Source of the DNA: Microbacterium ureisolvens
GTDB taxonomy: Bacteria; Actinomycetota; Actinomycetes; Actinomycetales; Microbacteriaceae
DNA: 64,000 bases
Assembly (NCBI RefSeq): GCF_015278315.1
Contig: NZ_JADIJE010000005.1
Location: 62,001 to 126,000 of the forward strand
Reading direction: 5' to 3'
Shown here piece after piece: positions 27,007-35,476 of this stretch. Under the pieces are notes generated by a model. It saw nothing but the letters and a program-made list of their open reading frames with translations. It searched no databases and had not been told where the DNA came from. The position numbers were made by a program, and so were the translations under genes. Each line of letters begins with the position of its first letter. Within the stretch, counting starts at the first letter, position 1.

Positions 27007-27297
27007 GTGGCCGTGCCAGAACTCGCCCCGCGTCGCACTTTCGGCGGCATCGTCGCCGTGTGGGTGCTCGCGGCGCTGATCGCGATCGTGGTCGGTGTCT
27101 TCGCGACGCCGGACTGGCGTGCGGCGTGGCTGGGCGTCGGATTGGGCGGATGCCTCATCGCGGCGTTCGCGGTGCAGCTCTGGTCCGGCCGTTCGCAGGG
27201 TTTCACCGAGCGGGTCGCGGCGAGCGTGCTCGGCGCGGCGCTGGTGATGGGCGTCATCAGCCTCGGTTTCGGACTCGCCTCGCTCGTTCCCGGCTAG
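27007..27297 (+). CDS. Small three-helix membrane protein
   Basis: 96 residues from the GTG at 27007, with GGGGAAG nine bases upstream; the ATG at 26998 is in frame but too close to that site. Three hydrophobic segments are visible: [37 protein letters not shown] and [20 protein letters not shown]. No characterised family is recognised. It is divergent from glnR and followed by another tiny membrane protein. Confidence 0.7.
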   Translation: MAVPELAPRRTFGGIVAVWVLAALIAIVVGVFATPDWRAAWLGVGLGGCLIAAFAVQLWSGRSQGFTERVAASVLGAALVMGVISLGFGLASLVPG

Positions 27298-27340
27298 CGC
27301 CGCGCGGCGCAGGCGACGGCTCCTCGACTAGACTGGCTGC

Positions 27341-27454
27341 ATGGATCTCGTCGCGCTCGAACTGTTCTTCGTGGGCCTGCTCGGTCTGGCGTCGCTCGCG
27401 ATCGTCTTCGTCTCGGGGGCCGTCGTCTGGAACCTCTACCGCGGCCAGCGCTGA
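27341..27454 (+). CDS. 37-residue single-helix membrane peptide
   Basis: The ATG at 27341 opens a short frame encoding one long hydrophobic helix (LFFVGLLGLASLAIVFVSGA) flanked by an acidic N terminus (MDLVALE) and a basic end (NLYRGQR). The codon pattern follows the genome's GC-rich third positions. There is no family assignment. It ends 11 nt before the nitrobindin-like gene, so it is probably co-transcribed with it. Confidence 0.6.
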   Translation: MDLVALELFFVGLLGLASLAIVFVSGAVVWNLYRGQR

Positions 27455-27465
27455 CCGGACGCGTC

Positions 27466-28068
27466 GTGCTCGACATCCCGACCGACCTTCCTTCGGAGCT
27501 CGTCCCGCTCTCGTGGCTCATCGGCGTCTGGGAGGGCACGGGCGTCATCGACTACGGCGACGGCGCCTACACGGGCGAGTTCACGCATCGCGTCAGCTTC
27601 AGCCATGACGGCGGCGGCTATCTGAACTACTCCGCCGACGCGTGGCTGCACGACGCCGACGACTCCGCCCAGCGCACGCGCCTGGTCGCCGAGCTCGGCT
27701 ACTGGCGGCTCGCGATCCCGGCGACCGACGGCGATGCCGGGCCCGGGCTCCTTCCCCCGATCGCGGCGCCCGTCGCGCGCAGCGCGGACGACATCGAGCT
27801 GCTACGCAACGCCGACGGAGGCTTCGACCTCGAGGCGGTGCTCGTGCACGCCGACGGCGTGAGCGAGCTCTACCTCGGGCAGATCAAGGGCCCCCGCATC
27901 GACATCGCGACAGACGCGGTCGTACGGCCCGCCGGCGCGAAGTCATACGCCGCCGCGACGCGCATGTACGGACTCGTCGACGGCCACCTGCTGTGGGCGT
28001 GGGACATCGCCGCACTCGGCTACGAGCTGGCCGCCCATGCCTCCGCACGTCTTGCGCGGGTGGAGTGA
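27466..28068 (+). CDS. Nitrobindin-like FABP-family heme-binding protein (DUF1794/THAP4-like)
   Basis: 200 residues from the GTG at 27466. It has the beta-barrel family motif G-x-W-x-G-x-G (GVWEGTG) near residue 20, and a C-terminal histidine (ELAAHASARL) at the position of the heme-ligating His in nitrobindins. Such proteins bind ferric heme and are thought to handle nitric oxide or peroxynitrite. The next gene, ygfZ, overlaps its stop (TGATG), a conserved actinobacterial arrangement that hints at a role linked to iron or redox chemistry. Confidence 0.85.
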   Translation: MLDIPTDLPSELVPLSWLIGVWEGTGVIDYGDGAYTGEFTHRVSFSHDGGGYLNYSADAWLHDADDSAQRTRLVAELGYWRLAIPATDGDAGPGLLPPIAAPVARSADDIELLRNADGGFDLEAVLVHADGVSELYLGQIKGPRIDIATDAVVRPAGAKSYAAATRMYGLVDGHLLWAWDIAALGYELAAHASARLARVE

Positions 28069-29174
28069 TGACTGACGCCTTCGCCGCCGTTCCGGGCGCA
28101 GTGGTCGATGAGACGGGTCTGCAGCACGTCGGCAACCCGCTGGTCGAGCAGCGCCGGCTCGCCTCCGGCGCCGCCATCGCTCCCCGTGCCGATCGCGCCG
28201 TCATCGCCGTGCCGGGCGAGGACCGCCTGACCTGGCTGGACTCGCTGTCGTCGCAGGCCCTCTCCCGTCTCGCGCCGGGCGTGGGCACGGAGCTGCTGAT
28301 CCTCGATCCGCAAGGACACGTCGAGCACGCGGCATCCGTCGTCGACGACGGCGAGACGACCTGGCTCATCGCCGATCGCGCTGACGCCGCTGGCCTCTAC
28401 GACTGGCTTCGCAAGATGCGCTTCCGCCTGCGCGTGGACCCGCGCATCGCCGACGAGGAGTACGCCGTCGTCGGCGGCACGGCCGCTGCGCTCGAGAAGG
28501 TGTCGCCGGCCGCGCCCTCCGGGATGCCGCTGGTGTGGCAGGACCCGTGGCCGGATGTGACGCCAGGTGGCCATGCCTACGCCGTCGTCGACCCGCACCC
28601 GGGTGCCGAGCGCGACTGGGCCGAGGCCATCGTCACGCGCGACGAGGAGCGGCGGATCGCGGATGCCGCCACCCGCGGCGACCTCGAGCTCGCCGGACTG
28701 ACCGCGGTCGAGGCCCTGCGCGTGGCGGCGTGGCGGCCGCGGTGGGCGGCGGACGTCGACGAGCGCGTGCTTCCGCACGAGCTGGATTGGCTGCGCACGG
28801 CCGTGCACCTCGACAAGGGCTGCTACCGCGGCCAGGAGACCATCGCCAAGGTCCACAATCTCGGCCACCCTCCGCGGCGACTGGTGGCGCTTCAGCTCGA
28901 CGGCTCGGGCAGCGTGCTGCCCGAGCACGGCGCGCCGGTGCGTCTCGGCGACACCGAGGTGGGGATCGTGACCTCGGCGGCGCTCCACTACGAGGAGGGT
29001 CCGATCGCGCTGGCCGTGCTGCGCCGCACGACCCCGGTCGACGGCGCGCTGACGGTCGACACCGCGGACGGCCCGGTCGCGGCGGCGCAAGAGGTCGTGG
29101 TGCCCCCTGACGCCGGGGCGACGGCGAACGTCCCCCGCATCACTCGGCTGTCGCGCCGCGCGGCGGCGCAATAG
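28068..29174 (+). CDS. ygfZ: Folate-dependent iron-sulfur cluster protein YgfZ/GcvT-like
   Basis: 368 residues from the ATG overlapping the previous stop. The diagnostic YgfZ motif K-G-C-Y-x-G-Q-E is present (LDKGCYRGQETIAK) in the GcvT-like tetrahydrofolate-binding fold. YgfZ assists assembly or repair of Fe-S enzymes using folate. The glycine-cleavage function of true GcvT is not expected because no gcvH or gcvP is adjacent. Confidence 0.9.
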   Translation: MTDAFAAVPGAVVDETGLQHVGNPLVEQRRLASGAAIAPRADRAVIAVPGEDRLTWLDSLSSQALSRLAPGVGTELLILDPQGHVEHAASVVDDGETTWLIADRADAAGLYDWLRKMRFRLRVDPRIADEEYAVVGGTAAALEKVSPAAPSGMPLVWQDPWPDVTPGGHAYAVVDPHPGAERDWAEAIVTRDEERRIADAATRGDLELAGLTAVEALRVAAWRPRWAADVDERVLPHELDWLRTAVHLDKGCYRGQETIAKVHNLGHPPRRLVALQLDGSGSVLPEHGAPVRLGDTEVGIVTSAALHYEEGPIALAVLRRTTPVDGALTVDTADGPVAAAQEVVVPPDAGATANVPRITRLSRRAAAQ

Positions 29175-29185
29175 GAGCGGCGGCG

Positions 29186-30298
29186 GTGAGCGGCGACGGC
29201 GACACCGCCGCGGTCACCCAGGTCGTGCCGACCGGCTGGCGCGCCCGCCTGGACCTGCGCCCGCAGCTGTCGCGTACGCGCGGTTCGGCCATCGCGATCC
29301 TGCAGATCACCGTCGCGGCCACCGCGGCGTGGGCGTTCGCGCACTATGTGGTCGGGCATCCGGCGCCGCTGCTGGCAGCGACGGTGACGATCTCGAGCCT
29401 CGGATTGGTGCGCGATGCGCGACCTCGCCGCGTGCTCGAGACCGTGGTGGGCATGCTCGTCGGCATCCTCGTCGCCGAGGGGTTCGTCGTGGTCGTCGGC
29501 CCCGGTTGGTGGCAGCTGGCGCTCGCCCTGGGCGTCACGCTGCTGGTCGCCCGCTTCCTGTCGCCTTACCCGCCCTTCGCGATCATGGCGGGGATCCAGG
29601 CGTCGATCGTGATGTCGCTGCCCGCGACGCAGCCCTTCGTCCGCCTGATCGACGGCATCATCGGCGGTGTCGCCGCCCTCGTGGTGACCGCGCTCATCCC
29701 GCGCAATCCGCGCCGCGAGGAGGCGCGCGACGGGCACGCCGTGTTCGCCGAGGCGGACGCCGCGGCCCGCACGATCGTGCAGGCGCTGCGTCGCGGCGAC
29801 GCGATACGTGCGGCGCGCGGGCTCGACAAGGCGCGCGCGATCGGGCCGCGCATCGACGAATGGCGAGCCTCGCTGGACTCGGGGCTGGCGGTCGCCGGCT
29901 TCTCGCCGTGGCTCCGCCCGCAGCGCGCCGAGCTGCGCCGCCATCACGCCGTGCTGCAGTCCATGGACTTCGCCACGCGCAATCTGCGCGTGGTGGCGCG
30001 CCGCGCCGTGTACCTCTGCGACGACGGGCAGCGCCGGCCGGTGCCCGCCGAGCTCCTCGCCGAGCTCATGCGGGCCGCAGCCCTGGTGGGCGACAGCCTC
30101 GACGACATCGCGCTGCAGCCGGCGGCCCGCGAGGCGGTCCGCGCGGTGGCGGTGCGACTGGATCCGGCGCAGATCCTTCCTGACGGCTCGCAGGGCGAGC
30201 AGAACCTCATCACGGCGCTGCGGCCCCTCGCGGTGGATCTGCTCACCGCGACCGGCATGCCCTCGGCCGAGGCCCGCGCGGTGCTTCCCCGCGTGTAG
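29186..30298 (+). CDS. FUSC-family (aromatic acid exporter-like) membrane protein
   Basis: 370 residues from a GTG start. Six hydrophobic segments crowd residues 30-180, beginning SAIAILQITVAATAAWAF and including VVGMLVGILVAEGFVVVV, followed by a soluble helical half of about 190 residues. This matches the FUSC half-module of fusaric-acid-resistance and aromatic-acid exporters, with a single rather than duplicated unit. The substrate is unknown. It follows ygfZ by 11 nt. Confidence 0.8.
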   Translation: MSGDGDTAAVTQVVPTGWRARLDLRPQLSRTRGSAIAILQITVAATAAWAFAHYVVGHPAPLLAATVTISSLGLVRDARPRRVLETVVGMLVGILVAEGFVVVVGPGWWQLALALGVTLLVARFLSPYPPFAIMAGIQASIVMSLPATQPFVRLIDGIIGGVAALVVTALIPRNPRREEARDGHAVFAEADAAARTIVQALRRGDAIRAARGLDKARAIGPRIDEWRASLDSGLAVAGFSPWLRPQRAELRRHHAVLQSMDFATRNLRVVARRAVYLCDDGQRRPVPAELLAELMRAAALVGDSLDDIALQPAAREAVRAVAVRLDPAQILPDGSQGEQNLITALRPLAVDLLTATGMPSAEARAVLPRV

Positions 30299-30304
30299 GC
30301 GGCG

Positions 30305-31123
30305 CTACCGCGGCGCGACGGCCTCCCACGGCACCGTGACCTCGCCCAGCCGCCACCGCGACCGCTCGAGCACGGGCCACCCGCCGGCGACGAGGGCCGA
30401 CAGCGCCGTGCGCCACCGATGGACCGGGCCGAACGGCGAGACGCTCGCGGCGCGCTCCCACTCGGTGTCGAGGGCACCCAGGAACGCGTGGACCCGCTCG
30501 CCGGGGACGTTGTGATGGATGAGGGCCTTGGGGAGCCGCTCTGCGGCGACGGACGGATGCTGCAGCCCGGCGAGCCGCAGCGACACCGTGAGCGTGCGGG
30601 GCGCGGCATCCGTCCCCATCGCGACCCACGTCGCGATCCGGCCGATCTCATCGCACGTGCCCTCGACGAGGAGACCCTCCGGAGCAAGGCGCGCGGCCAT
30701 GCTCGCCCAGGCGCCGGCGACCTCGGCCTCGTCGTACTGCCGCAGCACGTTGAAGGCCCGGACGACCGCGGCCCGCCGTCCGTCGGGCACGGGCACCTCG
30801 AAGCCGCCGCGGGCGAACGACACCGCCGCATCCGGGGCGAACGTCGTTCCGCCCGCTCTCACGAGGTCCAGCTGGGCGCGGGCGCGCGCGACGCGGGCCG
30901 GATCGATCTCCAGACCCAGCACCTCGACGTCGGGTCGCGCTCGCGCGAGACGCGCATACAGCTCGAGGGCGGTGACGCCGCTCGCGCCGTAGCCGAGATC
31001 CACCACGAGCGGGTCGGCCGCGCGCCGCAGAGCCGGGTGCCGCGCGATCCACCGGTCCACGCGCCGCAGCCGGTTCGTCCCCGTGGTGCCGCGCGTGATC
31101 TGCCCCACGGGTCCGCGCGCCAT
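30305..31123 (-). CDS. Class I SAM-dependent methyltransferase-like protein
   Basis: 272 residues from the ATG at 31123. The SAM-binding motif I is VVDLGYGASG, with motif II acidic residue in VLGLEIDPARVARAR. The N terminus GQITRGTTGTNRLRRVDRW is typical of a conserved actinobacterial family of unknown substrate. It is convergent with the FUSC gene (6-nt gap) and divergent from gpmA. Confidence 0.8.
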   Translation of the reverse strand: MARGPVGQITRGTTGTNRLRRVDRWIARHPALRRAADPLVVDLGYGASGVTALELYARLARARPDVEVLGLEIDPARVARARAQLDLVRAGGTTFAPDAAVSFARGGFEVPVPDGRRAAVVRAFNVLRQYDEAEVAGAWASMAARLAPEGLLVEGTCDEIGRIATWVAMGTDAAPRTLTVSLRLAGLQHPSVAAERLPKALIHHNVPGERVHAFLGALDTEWERAASVSPFGPVHRWRTALSALVAGGWPVLERSRWRLGEVTVPWEAVAPR

Positions 31124-31205
31124 CCCCCCATGATGCCAGCCGGTCGCCCTGCCCCGGCCGACACGTCGCCGGGAGCGGCACCCCTGCGCCGATATCATGG
31201 GGCGC

Positions 31206-31955
31206 ATGACCGCGCCCTATACGCTGATCCTCCTCCGACACGGCCAGAGCGAGTGGAACAAGACCAACCAGTTCACCGGCTGGGTCGACGTCCGTCTCAC
31301 CGAACAGGGCAAGGCCGAGGCCCAGCGCGGCGGCGAGCTGCTCGCCGAGTCGGGGATCCTCCCCGACGTGCTGCACACGTCCGTGCTCAGCCGTGCCATC
31401 CAGACCGCCGACATCGCCCTGGACGCCGCGGACCGCCTGTGGATCCCGGTGAAGCGCTCGTGGCGCCTCAACGAGCGCCACTACGGCGCGCTGCAGGGCA
31501 AGGACAAGGCCCAGACGCTCGAGGAGTTCGGCAACGAGCAGTTCATGCTGTGGCGTCGCTCGTTCGACGTGCCGCCGCCGCCGCTGCCGGCCGACGACCA
31601 GTACAGCCAGGTCGGCGACCCGCGCTACGTGGGCATCGACGGCGAGGTGCCCGACACCGAGTCGCTCAAGATCGTCATCGACCGCATGCTGCCGTACTGG
31701 CACAGCGACATCGTCCCCGACCTCAAGGCGGGCAAGACGGTGCTCGTCACCGCGCACGGCAACTCGCTGCGCGGACTGGTGAAGCACCTCGACGGCATCA
31801 GCGACGCCGACATCGCCGAGCTCAACATCCCCACCGGCATCCCGCTGGTCTACCGCCTCGACGAGGACCTCAAGCCGATCGGCGAGGGGGAGTACCTCGA
31901 CCCCGAGGCCGCCGCCGCCGGCGCAGCCGCGGTCGCGAACCAGGGCAAGGCCTGA
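31206..31955 (+). CDS. gpmA: 2,3-bisphosphoglycerate-dependent phosphoglycerate mutase
   Basis: 249 residues, the standard dPGM length. The phosphohistidine motif [10 protein letters not shown] gives His12, the second catalytic His is His184 in TAHGNSLRG, and the substrate loop [11 protein letters not shown] is intact. It interconverts 3- and 2-phosphoglycerate in glycolysis. The ATG at 31206 is chosen over the ATG at 31197 because GGGG sits immediately before it. A strong terminator follows. Confidence 0.97.
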   Translation: MTAPYTLILLRHGQSEWNKTNQFTGWVDVRLTEQGKAEAQRGGELLAESGILPDVLHTSVLSRAIQTADIALDAADRLWIPVKRSWRLNERHYGALQGKDKAQTLEEFGNEQFMLWRRSFDVPPPPLPADDQYSQVGDPRYVGIDGEVPDTESLKIVIDRMLPYWHSDIVPDLKAGKTVLVTAHGNSLRGLVKHLDGISDADIAELNIPTGIPLVYRLDEDLKPIGEGEYLDPEAAAAGAAAVANQGKA

Positions 31956-31967
31956 CGGACAGCACAG

Positions 31968-32002
31968 AAGAGCGGATGCCTCCCCCCGAGGCATCCGCTC
32001 TT
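31968..32002. terminator. Strong bidirectional terminator between gpmA and phoU
   Basis: AAGAGCGGATGCCTC (31968-31982) is perfectly complementary to 31988-32002 (15-bp stem, loop CCCCC), followed by TTCTCATTC. The genes on both sides end toward it. Confidence 0.9.
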
Positions 32003-32049
32003 CTCATTCGCACGTCGCCCGATCCCACGAGCGTGCGCCGTGCAGGCTG

Positions 32050-32730
32050 CTAGGCCGTGGGTGCGACGACGTCGATCGTGTCGGTGCTGGTCGTCCAGTC
32101 GCCGGTCGAGAGATAGGCGACCTTCTTGGCGACCGACACCGCGTGGTCGCCGAAGCGCTCGTGGTAGCGGCTGGCGAGCGTCGCGTCGACGGTGGCGGAC
32201 GGGTCGCCCTGCCAGCTGTCGCTGAGGACCTTCTCGAACACCGACACGTGCAGCTCGTCGAGCTTGTCGTCGGCGTTGCGGATCTCGTCGATGAGGTCGC
32301 CGTCCTGCGTGCGCAGCAGCTCAGTGAGCTGGCGAGCGGCTTCGACGTCGAGCTCGCCCATCTTGAGGAATGTCGACTTCAGGCCCTTGGGGATGGCCCG
32401 CTCGGGGAAGCGCATACGGGTGAGCTGAGCGATGTGCTCGGCGATGTCGCCCATGCGCTCGAGCGACGCGCTCATGCGCAGGGCGCTCACGACGATGCGC
32501 AGGTCGCGGGCGACCGGCTGCTGACGAGCGAGGATCTCGATCGCGAGCTCGTCGAGCTCGACCGCCTTCTCGTCGATGACCGCGTCGGCCTCGATGACCT
32601 CCTCCGCCAGCGAGACGTCGCTCGTGCCGAACGCACGCGTCGCCTTGTCGATGGCGACGGTAACGAGCTCGGCGATCTCGACGAGTCGCCCCTGCACGTC
32701 CTCGAGGGACTGGTGGAAGACTTCGCGCAT
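32050..32730 (-). CDS. phoU: Phosphate signalling protein PhoU
   Basis: 226 residues with the two PhoU three-helix repeats, each carrying the acidic metal-binding motif: ALRMSASLERMGDIAEHIA in the first, ASRYHERFGDHAVSVAK in the second (E-R-x-G-D pattern). PhoU restrains PstSCAB and signals phosphate sufficiency to the sensor kinase. It is divergent from senX3 across a 165-bp region that contains three PHO-box units. Confidence 0.97.
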   Translation of the reverse strand: MREVFHQSLEDVQGRLVEIAELVTVAIDKATRAFGTSDVSLAEEVIEADAVIDEKAVELDELAIEILARQQPVARDLRIVVSALRMSASLERMGDIAEHIAQLTRMRFPERAIPKGLKSTFLKMGELDVEAARQLTELLRTQDGDLIDEIRNADDKLDELHVSVFEKVLSDSWQGDPSATVDATLASRYHERFGDHAVSVAKKVAYLSTGDWTTSTDTIDVVAPTA

Positions 32731-32794
32731 TCGGGTGCACCTTTCCTGTTTTCGGGGAGGCTTCGCCTGCGCCCCGGCGATTGTCGCCAGGGAA

Positions 32795-32827
32795 GGTTAA
32801 CGGATGGTGCCGCCGTGGTGAACAGTA
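32795..32827 (+). promoter_or_regulatory. Three-unit PHO box between phoU and senX3
   Basis: Three contiguous 11-bp units are visible: GGTTAACGGAT (32795), GGTGCCGCCGT (32806) and GGTGAACAGTA (32817). Units one and three match the GGTGAAC core; the middle is degenerate. This is the standard layout of PhoP/RegX3 operators, placed where it could control both divergent promoters. Confidence 0.75.
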
Positions 32828-32895
32828 CCGGGCGCCTGCATCGCCCCGGCGGATCCGGTCCGATCGGCCGGTCGGCGTGCCCGTACGCTGGTGAC

Positions 32896-34698
32896 ATGGA
32901 CACGACGCAGCTCGCGCTGCTCGCCCTCCTCGCGGGGATCTTCATCGGTGGTTCGATCTCCGCCGTCGTCGTCGCGGCGATGCGGGCGCGCGATCGCGCG
33001 CACGCCTCCATGTCGGTCGAGATCCCCGACGGCGTGCGCGGCGTCCTCCACGGCATGGACGACGCGGCGCTGGTGGTCGACGCGTCCTTCACGGTGCTGG
33101 CGGCATCGTCGGCGGCCGCCGCGTTCGACCTCATCGAGGGCGGCACGCTGCCGACCGACGAGCTGCGCACCCTCGCCCGCCGCGTCCGCACGAGCGACTC
33201 CGTGGTGACCGAGACGAGCGCGACCGAGACGATGCGGCTGCGCCGCGGCGCGCCGCCGGCCGAGCCCCGGCTGGTCGCCGTGCGTGCGTCCCGCATCTCG
33301 CCGCGCCTGACGCTCCTGGTCCTCCGCGACATCACCGAGCGGGAGCGCGTCGAGGAGATGCGCCGCGACTTCGTCGCCAACACCAGTCACGAGCTGAAGA
33401 CGCCGGTCGGCGCGGTGAGCCTTCTCGCCGAAGCGATCGAGTCCGCCGCCGACGACCCGCCGCAGGTGCGGATCTTCGCCACGCGCCTGCAGGCCGAGGC
33501 CTCCCGCCTCGCCCTCCTGACGGCGCGCATCATGAACCTCTCGCGTCTCCAGGCGTCCGACGAGCTGCCCCAGCAGGACGTGTCGGTCGACGAGGTCGTC
33601 GCCTCCGCGCTGGACGCGCACGCGATCCAGGCGGACTCGGCCGGCGTCGAGGTCACGCGCGGGGGTTCGCGCGGCCTCTACGTGCACGGCGACGCCCAGG
33701 TGCTGAGCGAGGCCGTGGGCAATCTCATCGCGAACGCCATCGCGTACTCGCCGCGCGGCTCGGGCGTCGGCGTCGGCGTGAGGGCGGCCGACCGCATCGT
33801 CGAGATCACCATCACCGATCGCGGGATCGGCATCGCCGAGGGCGAGCAGGATCGCGTGTTCGAGCGCTTCTACCGCTCCGACCCCGCCCGCGCGCGCCGC
33901 ACCGGCGGCAGCGGCCTCGGCCTGTCGATCGTCAAGCATGCGGTGCAGCGCCACGGCGGCGAGGTGCGACTGTGGTCGCGGCCCGGCCGCGGCTCGACCT
34001 TCACGATCCGGCTCCCGCAGATCGATGCGCCCGAGATCGACGCCGCGCCCAAGCGCGGGCGCAAGAAGAAGCGCGCGTCCGCCACCGTCGACACGGCCGC
34101 GGCCGGGTCCGCCGTCGCCGCCGCGCCGGCCCCGTCGGGCGCGCGGGGACGGGCGGGGAAGGGCGCCGCCGTGGCGCCGAAGGACTCCGTGGCGCCGAAG
34201 GCCTCAGCAGCCCCGAAGGCCTCTGCAACCCCGAAGGCCTCCGTGACGCCGAAGGACTCCGTGGCTCCGAAGGACTCCGTGGCGACGAAGGCCTCAGCAG
34301 CCCCGAAGGCCTCCGCAGCGTCCAAGCCGCGGGCCACCCGCGCGAAGTCGGGCCCTGCCGCGAGCGACGCGGCGCCGGCCACTCATCCCGAGTCGACCGT
34401 CGCGCAGGCCCAGACCATGCCGGTCAACGAGACCGTGCCCGCCGCGCGCCCGGAAGCGGCTCCGGTCGCGATCGAGACCGGGCCGCGGGCCGGCGAGGCC
34501 CGGCAGGCTGCGCCGATCGCTGCTGCGCCCGCCGCACCCGAGGCCGAGCGCTCCGCGCCGGACGCGGAGCGCACCTCGGCGGCAGCCGCCCAGGTTGCCG
34601 CTGTGCGGAAGACCCGTACGCCCCGGTCTCCGGCCCCAACGTCCGCCGATCCCGCTGTCAAGAAGCCCGCTCCCGTGCCGAATGGAGACACCGCATGA
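32896..34698 (+). CDS. senX3: Phosphate-sensing histidine kinase SenX3 with an unusual ~225-residue repeat tail
   Basis: 600 residues. One N-terminal helix (about 5-28), a PAS-like domain (about 45-150), the H-box VANTSHELKTPVGAV with phosphoacceptor His165, and an HATPase domain with NLIANAIAYS, DRGIGIAEGEQDRVFERFYR and GGSGLGLSIV, ending around residue 372. SenX3 proteins normally stop there at about 400 residues. Here a Lys-rich KRGRKKKR segment and a long Ala/Pro/Lys tail follow, including eight 6-residue repeats of the VAPKDS type (426-473). The stop overlaps the regX3 start (ATGA). It should phosphorylate RegX3 under phosphate limitation, with PhoU as restraint. Confidence 0.92.
   Translation: MDTTQLALLALLAGIFIGGSISAVVVAAMRARDRAHASMSVEIPDGVRGVLHGMDDAALVVDASFTVLAASSAAAAFDLIEGGTLPTDELRTLARRVRTSDSVVTETSATETMRLRRGAPPAEPRLVAVRASRISPRLTLLVLRDITERERVEEMRRDFVANTSHELKTPVGAVSLLAEAIESAADDPPQVRIFATRLQAEASRLALLTARIMNLSRLQASDELPQQDVSVDEVVASALDAHAIQADSAGVEVTRGGSRGLYVHGDAQVLSEAVGNLIANAIAYSPRGSGVGVGVRAADRIVEITITDRGIGIAEGEQDRVFERFYRSDPARARRTGGSGLGLSIVKHAVQRHGGEVRLWSRPGRGSTFTIRLPQIDAPEIDAAPKRGRKKKRASATVDTAAAGSAVAAAPAPSGARGRAGKGAAVAPKDSVAPKASAAPKASATPKASVTPKDSVAPKDSVATKASAAPKASAASKPRATRAKSGPAASDAAPATHPESTVAQAQTMPVNETVPAARPEAAPVAIETGPRAGEARQAAPIAAAPAAPEAERSAPDAERTSAAAAQVAAVRKTRTPRSPAPTSADPAVKKPAPVPNGDTA
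34171..34314 (+). repeat. 18-bp in-frame tandem repeats in the senX3 tail
   Basis: Eight units of the form GTGGCGCCGAAGGACTCC encode x-A-P-K-x-S hexapeptides. Units differ mostly at the first codon (Val or Ala) and the fifth (Asp or Ala). Boundaries are exact in phase with the reading frame. Confidence 0.9.
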
Positions 34699-35378
34699 CC
34701 CGCGTCCTGATCGTCGAGGACGAGCCAGACCTCGCCGACCCGCTCGCCTACCTCTTGCGTCGTGAGGGCTATGAGGTGGAGATCGCGGAAGACGGTCCGA
34801 CCGCGCTCCTGGCGTTCCGTGAGCGCGGAGCCGACATCGTGCTGCTCGACCTGATGCTCCCCGGGATGCCGGGCACCGAGGTGTGCCGCCAGATCCGTGC
34901 GACCTCGGCGGTCCCGATCATCATGCTGACCGCGAAGGACTCCGAGGTCGACATCGTGGTGGGGCTGGAGCTGGGCGCCGACGACTACGTCACGAAGCCC
35001 TACTCGGCTCGCGAGCTCCTGGCCCGCATGCGGGCGGTGCTCCGCCGCTTCTCGCAGATCGACGCCGACCTGGAGGACCGGGTTCTCGAGGGCGGTCGTG
35101 TGGTGCTCGACATCGACCGGCACACCGTGGCGGTCGAAGGCGGCGAGATCAACATGCCGCTCAAGGAATTCGAACTCCTCGAAGTGCTGATGCGCAACGC
35201 CGGCCGGGTCCTGACCAGGGGCCAGCTCATCGACCGGGTGTGGGGGAGCGACTACTTCGGCGACACCAAGACGCTCGACGTGCACATCAAGCGCATCCGC
35301 TCGCGCATCGAGCGGAACCCCGGCTCGCCCGAGATGCTCGTCACCGTGCGGGGACTGGGCTACCGGTTCGAGGGCTGA
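34695..35378 (+). CDS. regX3: Phosphate response regulator RegX3
   Basis: 227 residues of the OmpR/PhoB class. The receiver has acidic Glu8-Asp9, phosphoacceptor Asp52 in VLLDLMLPG and Lys101 in YVTKPY. The winged helix contains LKEFELLEVLMRNAGRVLTR and TLDVHIKRIRSRIE. It is translationally coupled to senX3 and should bind the PHO boxes at pstS and phoU/senX3. A 25-bp duplication spans the last codons and stop. Confidence 0.97.
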   Translation: MTRVLIVEDEPDLADPLAYLLRREGYEVEIAEDGPTALLAFRERGADIVLLDLMLPGMPGTEVCRQIRATSAVPIIMLTAKDSEVDIVVGLELGADDYVTKPYSARELLARMRAVLRRFSQIDADLEDRVLEGGRVVLDIDRHTVAVEGGEINMPLKEFELLEVLMRNAGRVLTRGQLIDRVWGSDYFGDTKTLDVHIKRIRSRIERNPGSPEMLVTVRGLGYRFEG

Positions 35379-35410
35379 CCGCTCGTACCGGTTCGAGGGC
35401 TGACCGCTCG
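35361..35410 (+). repeat. 25-bp perfect tandem duplication at the regX3 stop codon
   Basis: Bases 35361-35385 (starting TACCGGTTCGAGGGCTGA) are repeated exactly at 35386-35410. The first copy encodes the final YRFEG and stop; the second copy lies beyond the stop, so the protein is unaffected. Confidence 0.95.
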
Positions 35411-35428
35411 CGACCCCGCCTCACGCCG

Positions 35429-35458
35429 AAGAGGGCGCCCCACCGGGGGCGCCCTCTT
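35429..35458 (+). terminator. Terminator of senX3-regX3
   Basis: AAGAGGGCGCCC (35429-35440) pairs perfectly with GGGCGCCCTCTT (35447-35458), loop CACCGG, followed by a T. It lies between convergent genes and may serve both. Confidence 0.9.
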
Positions 35459-35476
35459 TCGGTCGTGCGATCGCGC

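Noticed and set aside
34171..34314. CRISPR or minisatellite independent of coding
   Set aside because: The 18-bp units are exactly in frame with senX3 and encode a regular hexapeptide.
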